Made by a program: the position numbers and the translations under genes
Part shown: piece by piece, positions 1 to 7,533 of the stretch
Numbering within the stretch: position 1 is the stretch's first letter
Layout of the letters: every line of letters starts with the position of its first letter
Notes under the pieces: model-generated
The model's database searches: none
Told to the model about the DNA's origin: nothing
What the model saw: the letters and a program-made list of their open reading frames with translations, nothing else
Source of the DNA: Phytophthora quininea
Lineage: Eukaryota > Oomycota > Peronosporomycetes > Peronosporales > Peronosporaceae
NCBI GenBank assembly: GCA_011947345.1
Contig: JAAVTG010001028.1
Location: forward strand, 1-17,446
DNA: 17,446 bases
Direction of reading: 5' to 3'

Positions 1-1056
1 TACCTGAACTTTTGCCAGTCCACATCTTCAAAGCGCCCAGCTCCGTTAGAGGATTCAAGACCTGCTCAACGTCAGCGACTGCACGCGCCATCGGAACTGC
101 TGTCGCTTCCTGGCTCTGGAAACCGACCATCGAAGCATGCATTTGCTCCAACGACGACCCAGCTACTGATTCACGATATGCTCACCGCACCGGAGTATGC
201 AGGTAAGGAACCATCTGCGTTAGTTGACTTGATGATATCGTCTAGGTCCACCAAGTTCCAACCGCACCCCGCTATTATCACTCGCGTATTCGATTTTCAA
301 TTTGGAGCACGTGGTCTGTCTGTCCTGCACTTCAAGCGCTTCGATTTTGCGGCAAGGCGCGCTTGGTATGCGGATGGGTCGGTCAACTTGAATAACTTCT
401 CTACCTCGGTGGCGATGCCGAAGGCCGGAAAAGCAGAGACGATCGACGACGTTGCCAACGCCCTCACCGTCTTGCATTTGTTCGTGGAGGAATTCTTCGA
501 CACGCACACATGCCGTCTCATCAGTGGTGCGCGCGAATTCATGGAGGAACTTCGTGGATACTGTCAATGGAGCTCCCAAGATGTTGGGACCATTGCGTTC
601 TGGCTGGACCGCGTCCTGGAAGACTACCGAGCAGCGACGGAAGTTGATGCCGGCTATGGATCCGCTACCCGTACGAAGCTTCGTGACCGCCTTTCTCTCA
701 AAGACTCGGACCTTCAGAGCGCGTACATTATCCAGTCCGAACGAGTCGCCGCTCTGCTGAATCCAGCGACTCGCCAAGGCAAGCCTATCAACCACGGCAG
801 GCACGAGGGTCCTCGACGCCACGACTCCCACCGGAATGGCAGAAGGACTCCGGATGAAGTGATTGAGGCGCTTCCACGAAAGGGTCGCCAAACCGTTTGC
901 ATGAAGTACTTATCCGCAGGTGGCTGCGTCTCAAAAAGTGAGGAACGGTGTGCGTTCCCAAACCACACCCATTTCCTACCGACAGAGTTACCTACCGTCG
1001 TTCGAGACCATATCACCCAGCATCTCGGAGGGCTCCGGGCCGAGCTTCGACAATGA
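1..1056 (+). CDS. gag: Gag-like nucleocapsid protein of the Ngaro element, 5' partial
   Basis: The frame is open from base 1 with no stop, so the N-terminus lies upstream of the window; the first internal ATG is at 178. A hydrophilic, proline- and serine-containing N-terminal part is followed by a helical region and a basic stretch rich in Arg, His and Gly (about 790-860). Near the C-terminus (898-990) there is a CCCH-type zinc finger with three cysteines spaced C-x8-C-x7-C and a following His, ending in a His-Thr-His-Phe run. This arrangement fits a nucleic-acid-binding Gag of DIRS/Ngaro elements. It is the only element protein here with an undamaged frame. The stop is TGA at 1054-1056. I infer the Gag role from position and the finger, not from a recognised family sequence. 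Confidence 0.6.
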   Translation, partial: YLNFCQSTSSKRPAPLEDSRPAQRQRLHAPSELLSLPGSGNRPSKHAFAPTTTQLLIHDMLTAPEYAGKEPSALVDLMISSRSTKFQPHPAIITRVFDFQFGARGLSVLHFKRFDFAARRAWYADGSVNLNNFSTSVAMPKAGKAETIDDVANALTVLHLFVEEFFDTHTCRLISGAREFMEELRGYCQWSSQDVGTIAFWLDRVLEDYRAATEVDAGYGSATRTKLRDRLSLKDSDLQSAYIIQSERVAALLNPATRQGKPINHGRHEGPRRHDSHRNGRRTPDEVIEALPRKGRQTVCMKYLSAGGCVSKSEERCAFPNHTHFLPTELPTVVRDHITQHLGGLRAELRQ

Positions 1057-1419
1057 AGCTATCCGTTTCCAGGTGACCGTGCTGGTGTCACCACCTCGAA
1101 ACTAGCAGCTTCTTCTCTGCATGTCTCTACGTCGTCTCGTCAAGTCAAAACGTCACCGGTACTACTCACAGGAGTTCGAGTACGACCGCAACCAGCCCAA
1201 CCGATCCGCCTGCGACCGCGTGAGCCGAAGTTTCGGGTCACTCCAGGCACCGTATCTGCTCAGCGTCCTACGGATTCGATTGCACGAGCACCAGCTCCTC
1301 CGCTGCAATCGGCTTCGTGAGCCTTTCGCTCCGCTTCCATTCCGTTTCCGAAGAGCATCCCTGATGCAATTACGTCGCCCGATTCGTCCGGCCTACTCGA
1401 CCGCACAATATCGTCCAGT
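1057..1419 (+). other. Gag-RT linker region, frame unclear
   Basis: Between the gag stop and the first recognisable RT sequence lies a stretch rich in Pro, Ser, Thr and Arg codons. Short open pieces exist in more than one frame, and none is clearly the original. It probably encodes the low-complexity N-terminus of the RT protein, interrupted by indels. No separate gene is supported. Confidence 0.35.
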
Positions 1420-3163
1420 TTGTCTCGCCTAGTGGAAAAGCTGCAGTTGACCCTGACGGAAACAATCCGTCTATGGCGAAACGAGTCTCCTGAAGATCAG
1501 CGGCCAAACAAGGCCATGGACCCCATGTGGCTCGACATACTCCTTCATGGATATCGCCACCGTCAGCGTGCCGTTACTGTAGCCACCTTTGGTGTCTCCC
1601 ACACCTTCACAAGTCCACGATCCCCGACACTGAGCCCGCTCGCAATCACGCCAGTGCTCGAGAATTCAATCGTGCAGTCTTACGCAGTATTGGAGACGGG
1701 CAGGCCCAAGGAACGTATCTCGTGCTTGACCTCCCTGTTGCCCTTCGGTGGTCAGCTCTTCGTTTTAGCCCTTTTGGCTGCGTTCCGAAGAAGGACGTCA
1801 ACCCGACAGAATCCGCTCGACTAATTCACGATTTATCGTACCCAGAAGACTCATCGATCAACAAGTGCTCGGCACAATCCGAGTTGCCTGATCTCAACTA
1901 CGAGTCCGTGCGGCGCATCGCCCGTAGGATTGAAGAGCTTGCGGAGCGGCACCCGACACTGAAGATTAATCTACTCAAAGGATGTGAAGACCGCCTTCCG
2001 GCTCATTGCCGTTGCAGCCAGCCTTGCTGCTCACTTTGCTGGCTCAACGCGTGATCTTGCTGTAATTGATCTGGCCCTCCCTTTCGGTTGGACTGGTTCG
2101 CCCTCATTCTACGGAGTATCGGGGAAGGCATGTCATTTCTAGTGGCCCGGGAGAGCCCACACTCCCTGGATCCTTCTGACCCTGACCAGGAGCCGTTCTT
2201 CTCTTTCGTGTGGGTAGACGATCATATTCTTCTGGAGGTGGACAAAGGAAATCGTCTCGTGCTGGCAGAAGCTGCCCTTCGACTCAGTATGCTCGCTGTT
2301 CTTGGGCCAAACGCCATCAACGAAAAGAAGTTCTCGTCGTGGTCGACCAAGCTCGACGTTCTTGGATTATCATGGGATACTCAAGAACGAACGGTCTCGA
2401 TGCCACCTGACAAAGTGCAAAAGCCCTATCTCGAATTGCAGAGGCTCTTGAAACGGACCTGGTATCTCGTCATCTACTGGAAAAATTGCTTGGCTCATTG
2501 CGATACATGTGTCTGTGCTGTCGAGCGGCGCGGGCGTTCATCCAGCGCTTACACCAGGCATGGCATCTCACCCGTCGTTTCCAGCGCATTCGTCTGACTG
2601 CCGATGTTGTCCAGGATCTCCGCTGGGTTGAATGCCTCTTGCAAAATGGTGCGGCGAACAAAGTATCAACAAGCATCGTGGCTGACACCCTGAAGCCTAC
2701 CGTGCACCTCTTCATGGACGCTTGTGATGAAGGGCTTTGCGTTCTCTACCCTGCAGCTCGCGAATATTTTAGACTACACTTCGACGCAGAAGAGCTTCAT
2801 GCAATCCAGTTCACGACGACCGACGAATCAGCGCGCTTCAGCATCAACGTACGCGAGGCGCTGAGCGCGGTTCTTGCGATTCTTATATGGGGTCCTCGAT
2901 GGTCAACGCATGTACGGGAGAGCAATCAACCGGTTCATATTCGATGCTGGATCGACAACAAATCTGCGGTGGCATGGTTGGGTAACCAGCATTCTTGCAA
3001 TCCTAGTGGTCAAGAACTCAATCGCGTGCTGGCGTGCGCTGAACTCCAGTTTGGGTTGCATGTATCGACCAAGCACCTGCAAGGTTCCTCGAACTACCTG
3101 GCGGATTTGGGCTCGAGAGCGTGGACGGACACATGCTGCAAACCTGGACTAACTGTGTGCGTT
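1420..3163 (+). pseudogene. Reverse transcriptase-RNase H of the Ngaro element, frameshifted
   Basis: This would copy element RNA into DNA. RT landmarks are spread over three frames: a GCVPKK...ARLIHDLS block (about 1778-1835), motif A with D-V-K-T-A-F-R at 1981, motif B L-P-F-G-W-T-G-S-P (about 2074-2105), and motif C V-W-V-D-D with the catalytic aspartates at 2217-2222. RNase H then follows in one open frame: F-M-D-A-C (Asp at 2717), R-E-A-L (Glu at 2855), W-I-D-N-K (Asp at 2954) and L-A-D-L-G-S (Asp at 3104). This is a complete set of acidic residues. Frame breaks lie near 1978, 2125 and 2460, each next to a run of identical bases. The conserved wording around the motifs is of the DIRS/Ngaro RT group. 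As written no full-length protein can be made. Confidence 0.75.
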
Positions 3164-4257
3164 CATGGTGTTCCCAGGACATCCCGATCAAGTACCGAAA
3201 GATCTACAAGCCCAACTCGTATACCTGCAGTGGAACTCTCTCTCAGACACTTCCGCAAGCGATACCTCCACACGTGGAAGCAGTGGTGCCAGTTCTGCAA
3301 CAGGCGAGGAATTTCCTGCTGGCTCCCGGCCCACGACCCAGCTCAACAATCCCTACTCCTCATTATTTTCGCAGTTGAAAGCTGGAACACGCCGAACAAC
3401 ATGGCCCCGAACCGTTTCGAGACCGTACGGGCCAAGATCAGCCATGTCCGATGGTGTCATCAAGCCTGCGCCGGCTTCCGACCACTTATCCAGCCTCAGC
3501 ACGAGCTGGTCTTACGAGGAATCCGACGCCTCAGCCCACCCCGACGTCAACGAGCCGCCGTCACCATTCCCATGCTCCAAGCCATCGCATCAGCAGCAAA
3601 TTTCTCAGTCGCCCAGCACCGCGTCATTTGTGGGGCTGCGGTGCTGGGCTTCTTCTTTGTTTGAGAGGGGCGGAGTATTTAGCATCTCGAGGACAATTCC
3701 ACGGCTACTGTCTTCAAGTCAAAGACGTTGCAGTACTCGACAGCACTGGAGTTCCTACAAGCAGCTTCAACGCAGCGTCATCCGTCGAGATCACACTTCG
3801 AGGAAGCAAAACAGACCAAGTTGGGCAATCATCAAAACGCGTCCTACTCAAAAGTGATCAAGCGCCCGTCTGTCCGGTATTCGCAGCACTTCTATTGAAG
3901 CGCAACGCGCAAGTGCTACGACTGCCACCAGATCACCCGCTCTGCTCAACAAGCCAAGGAAGAGCCTTGTCGTCAGAAACAATGACACGAGTACTTCGAA
4001 GTGCAGCTACACAATGCGGTGAAGAGCCGAGTGGAATATCTACACACTCGCTGCGCACTGGAGGAGCTACGGCGATGCATTCCGCTGGATTCGACGCAGA
4101 TACTATATGTATGCACAGCAGATGGGCCTCCGATGCGTATCAAGCCTACCTCCGACAGGCTCCTGCTCATCGACTTCAATTGGCCAAACGCATGGGGAAT
4201 GCACTCGCAATCAACCATCATCTACCCGACCATTTCATGGGGCAACATGAGCACTAG
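3164..4257 (+). pseudogene. Tyrosine recombinase (integrase) of the Ngaro element, one frameshift
   Basis: This would integrate the circular DNA intermediate of the element. An N-terminal helical, SAM-like core-binding part is read in the same frame as the RNase H up to TGA at 3662-3664. The catalytic part is in the next frame and has the expected residues: Arg at 3664 in L-R-G-A-E-Y, H-S-L-R at 4045-4056, H-S-R-W at 4114-4125, and the nucleophilic Tyr at 4147 in Q-A-Y-L-R. The break at 3656-3658 closes if the run of three T had four. The stop codon TAG (4255-4257) lies inside repeat B1 and at the centre of a perfect palindrome. A Crypton origin is excluded by the linked RT and RNase H. Confidence 0.75.
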
Positions 4258-4330
4258 TGCTCAAGTGGTCGGGTAAATAAATGATCGCGATTTGCACCCC
4301 ACGCTGCATTACGACGGGTTGAAGGAAATG
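4242..4330 (+). repeat. Ngaro split direct repeat B1
   Basis: This 89-bp block is identical, base for base, to 4557-4645. It overlaps the last 16 bases of the recombinase ORF. With the intervening A2 block it forms the 3' half of the A1...B1-A2-B2 layout described for Ngaro elements. The B1/A2 boundary at 4330/4331 should represent the joined ends of the circular intermediate. Confidence 0.85.
4248..4263. repeat. Perfect 16-bp palindrome in B1
   Basis: TGAGCACTAGTGCTCA is its own reverse complement. The TAG stop of the recombinase is inside it. It is flanked by 10-bp inverted arms, tacccgacca at 4223-4232 and its complement at 4266-4275. The same palindrome recurs in B2. Confidence 0.85.
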
Positions 4331-4556
4331 ATCTTCTATCGGCAAGTTGGCGAAAGGGTTTTCGGAACGCTAGTAATGGTAACGTTGGTGGCAAATCAAC
4401 ACTTGCCATCGCTGCGCGCCAGAACCAACCAAAACCACAGCTAGCTCTCAACCAGTAGTTACTTTCGCTTCACCGTGCTCGAACGCACCGTTTAGTTTAG
4501 AGTAGTTTCGCTCATTCCGAGTTTTGTTCGCTAAAGCTACCCACCACTCCACACCC
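4331..4556 (+). repeat. Ngaro internal segment A2, predicted copy of the 5' terminus A1
   Basis: The 226-bp block lies between the two identical 89-bp repeats. In Ngaro elements it duplicates the left terminus, which here would be upstream of the window, so the duplication itself cannot be seen. It contains no ORF of note. Its right part carries an initiator-like sequence at 4510-4525, consistent with the left terminus being the promoter. Confidence 0.65.
4510..4525 (+). promoter_or_regulatory. Oomycete initiator-like element in the Ngaro A2 segment
   Basis: GCTCATTCCGAGTTTT agrees at 14 of 16 positions with the oomycete core promoter consensus GCTCATTYYNCAWTTT (initiator plus flanking region). 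The first nine bases match exactly. Since A2 should duplicate the 5' terminus A1, a start site here is where an element transcript would be expected to begin. Functional use is inferred. Confidence 0.45.
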
Positions 4557-4645
4557 GCAACATGAGCACTAGTGCTCAAGTGGTCGGGTAAATAAATGAT
4601 CGCGATTTGCACCCCACGCTGCATTACGACGGGTTGAAGGAAATG
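4557..4645 (+). repeat. Ngaro split direct repeat B2, right terminus of the element
   Basis: Identical to 4242-4330. The sequence directly after it (from 4646) matches internal LINE sequence at 10937, which marks the right insertion boundary. The bases TG before the junction are also present at that place in the uninterrupted LINE (10935-10936), so the exact boundary is ambiguous by two bases. Confidence 0.85.
4563..4578. repeat. Perfect 16-bp palindrome in B2
   Basis: Second copy of the palindrome at 4248-4263. Here the left 10-bp flanking arm is only weakly preserved (ctacccacca in A2), so the larger hairpin is specific to the B1 context. Confidence 0.8.
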
Positions 4646-5415
4646 CTGGAGAATCATCTTCCAATCTTGCGACCGCAAATTTGGGAAGAATCGCGTAGTT
4701 GGTTCTGTTGGGAGACAGCTGCTTAGCTTGATTCCAATATCGGTGGTGACTTCGTACTTTACTTCCTGCATTCCTCCTTCGTCCGGATGCGGTAGTAAGC
4801 GATGAAATAATCGGCTCATTTGATGGTAGAGCACGAAAATGTCATGCGGAAGCACTTTCGTCCCAAGAATTGGATGAATCCCGGAGCAGACGTCCGTGAA
4901 AAATGCCGTTGAAGACGGCCAGTCGCGATTGGCCAGAAAGTCGGCAAAACATAACTTTTTATGTTTTGCCAGTTCTGACAGAGTGCTCGAAAGGCGTTTG
5001 ACCCTGACCCCAGGGGCTTTGCCGGACTTGCTGGGCTTCGCGTATCCAGTACCTGAAATTCAGGCAACTTGCTACACCAAATTGGGGTGAATAACGCCTT
5101 CTGCAGAGTTTTCATTCTGCTGTAGTGAATCGACTCCGGGGCTGGCCATTTCATTCTGTTCCACTCCCGTAGCAAGTGTCTCCACCACAAAGGGAGCATG
5201 CACGACCTCCAGCCCGCTGGTTTAGGTGGGTTTTGAAGTAGGAAATCACTCGATCGTGGGCGGGCGAAGTTGCCATAGCGTAATTGGATCATGTAGAGCA
5301 TTGGGCGATGCCATACGTTGTCATCTTCGTCTGGGTGTAGTAATCGCTAATACGAATTTCTGGAGAAGTTGAAAGTGTTGGTGACGAATAACAGTAGCTA
5401 CATCAGGAACCCCGA
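4646..5415 (-). pseudogene. LINE copy 1, 3' segment: C-terminal part of ORF2, inverted relative to its own 5' part
   Basis: The segment is nearly identical to 10937-11715, the corresponding part of LINE copy 2. On the - strand it encodes ORF2 sequence after the RT domain, for example a Trp-rich L-P-L-W-W-R-H-L-L-R-E-W stretch near 5165-5200. Differences from copy 2 are a few substitutions and several small indels that break the frame, for example near 4960-4975 and 5335. At 5415 the match ends within ctacatcaggaaccccga (5398-5415), where the LINE 5' part begins in the opposite orientation. At 4646 it is cut by the Ngaro insertion, so the rest of the LINE 3' end should lie before base 1. Confidence 0.75.
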
Positions 5416-5472
5416 GGATTTCTCGTTTGGAAGGATACCGCTCACATCGAACCCTAACCCTTCTGAAGAAAC

Positions 5473-7457
5473 ATGGCGGTGATGGCCACCTCGATGGCCG
5501 ATCACCTGCGCGCGCAGGAGTACTCCCGGATCCGTCGGTCTGCGACGACCTTGCTGTCTGAGCCCTCCGTCTCGGAGGAAGCAGCAGCAACACTTGCCCA
5601 GGCGTACGAGAGAGAAGACACTTCACCCGAAGAATACCTTGCGATCGTGACAAAGCAACGGGCCTTCAATCCAGCCCCTACCAGCCACACCGTAGTGATC
5701 AACACCGGCTCGTATTGCTCCAATCTGGCGGTGCCTGTTATTTTGAAGTCGTTTCTCCAAGATCACGGCAACGAGACTGTCAAGGACGTGCTGTCCCATC
5801 ACGGTGTGGCGATGCTGGAGAAGATCTCCTCAGGCGGCGTTCTTATTCATGTGCGTTCGGCAGAATTTGAAACACAGCTGGATGGAGTAGAAGTCAACTT
5901 GCTCGGAAAGAAGTTCACGATCAAGCGTCAGTCATTCCTAATGAACAAGTTTTATCTGGACGTCTCCAGTATTCACTCCACTAACGAAGCGAACGCGTTA
6001 TTCCTCGGGCTATCTGCACTGGGGCGTGTCCACTGTACTTTACGCCACGAGACGTCAACCTCGAGGCACAAGTGGCAACACCTACTTGGCGTTTCTACTT
6101 CGGATCGACTGCGCCTCCGCCGTGTCTGATGGTTCATCAGTACGTCACACACCAACTCGTGCATGGACGACACTTCTACTTGGCTAGAGGAAAACACTCA
6201 ATGGAACCACCAGTGAGAGCATCTTCTTACCGCCAGTCCAATTACGCCGTTGTACTACCCTTTGGAGATAGCCATCATGAGAATGAAGACCGCTCCAAGA
6301 GACAAGAAAGCGTTATCTCAGCGAGAATCAGCACCCCATTACGGCGCACGCGAGGCTCCCAGATTCCACAGCAGCGGCTTCGGAGCCAAGGCATGGTCAA
6401 GGAAAAGAACCCGGTTCTTCTAGACGAAACCATGACCGCGCAGATAACTCGCAGGAAAATCAGCAACCACGCGCTGATGAACAATCCAGCGCAATTTGGG
6501 AATTTGCAGAGAATTCGAACTCCGATACTGATATGGACAAACAGCTTGAATCTGGTTTCAAGCGCTTGGAACCGTCCTTTGCTCACGAGAACCCATTTGC
6601 TGCGCTCAATCTACCGGAATGTAACTTTGAAGTCATCCTCCTTGAGCTTGAACAGGGTGTTTCTGCTGGAATTGCAATCGTACCGCATTTAAACGTCGAG
6701 AAGGGTGAAAGCATCGATGGATACGCTCCTGCCAAGATGAGGGCAACTCAGCCTACCCAGCATGACGATAGTGAGGACCTACTACTACAAGAAGCTCTGC
6801 TACTTTCCGAAAAAGAAGCTCAACTGATGGTAGAACAGGACTGTATTGCAAGCAATACCGAACACTACAAGGAGGCCGAAGAGATGCTTCAGGGATCCAA
6901 GAACATGGACAGGATTGTCCGATCAATGGCCAAGTTCCCATTAACATGGACAAAGGCAATTCTGAAAGGTCTAGTTGCTGGTGGATCTCAGACGCTCGAC
7001 CTTGCCGGTATTCATCTGTGGAATCGCATTTCTGCGGAGGAAAACATGGGCGATGATGACAATATCAGAACATTTCACGAACGAGTCTCTAACCTCAACC
7101 TCTCCATGGGTAATTCACGAGATGAGTACTCATCATACTTGAAAGACGCGTTCAACAACCTGACAGAGGTTCAAAAGAAGCAGTGGAATTTACTCCGTTG
7201 GCTCAGCATTTTCGAATTGATGGCATTGAGCATGTGTCCCGCAGTCTTCACTCAACGCGTGGCTACATTTTCTTGTGGATCACGTCGGAGAAGGTCTGCA
7301 CACACGGCAGTAAAACTTCTTTCTGATCAAGAATTGCTACAACTACTTAGATCCCCAGTGGGGAAATGATACTCAAGACCGCGAATAATGTAGCACCTGG
7401 AAGTGCCCTTATTGCGGGACTGGAAGCACTACGTTCGAGCTCTCTCACTTCAACTGA
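5473..7457 (+). pseudogene. LINE ORF1 protein, frameshifted
   Basis: The ATG at 5473 opens the first long frame after the 57-bp leader. The protein continues over three frames: about 5473-6045, about 6045-6530, and 6533-7366. An N-terminal Ala- and Glu-rich part is followed by a compact alpha/beta-looking region (about 5790-6050) containing V-N-L-L-G-K-K-F-T-I-K-R, which resembles the RRM-like fold of plant LINE ORF1 proteins. The last part is acidic and helical. After the stop at 7367 one more frame holds a C-x2-C-x10-H cluster (7404-7448) before TGA at 7455, which may be the remains of a terminal zinc finger. In functional LINEs this protein binds element RNA. The RRM-like call rests on appearance only. 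Confidence 0.55.
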
Positions 7458-7533
7458 TCTCCCTGTTTTAACTACGAATTTGTTGACGCTCCCGCAAACA
7501 GCCTCTGCAATGGAAGCAGAGTCATCAACGTAA

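Larger units (their letters stand above)
1..4645 (+). mobile_element. Ngaro-type (DIRS order) tyrosine-recombinase retrotransposon, 5' end outside window
   Basis: Three protein modules follow each other on the + strand: a gag-like zinc-finger protein, a reverse transcriptase with RNase H, and a tyrosine recombinase. The 3' end carries two identical 89-bp repeats (4242-4330 and 4557-4645) separated by 226 bp. Known Ngaro elements have the order A1-ORFs-B1-A2-B2 with split direct repeats, whereas DIRS1 itself has inverted termini; the direct repeats therefore favour Ngaro. The predicted A1 copy should lie upstream of base 1. No integrase of the DDE type, protease or LTR is visible, as expected for this order. 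Several reading-frame breaks make the copy non-functional as written. The right end at 4645 is defined by the switch to LINE sequence that is uninterrupted at 10937. Confidence 0.82.

Noticed and set aside
220..891. Long - strand ORF opposite gag
   Set aside because: It is the antisense shadow of the gag frame; no motif or known family is visible in it.
3451..4257. Crypton DNA transposon
   Set aside because: The tyrosine recombinase alone could suggest it, but RT and RNase H on the same strand and the split direct repeats show a Ngaro-type retroelement.
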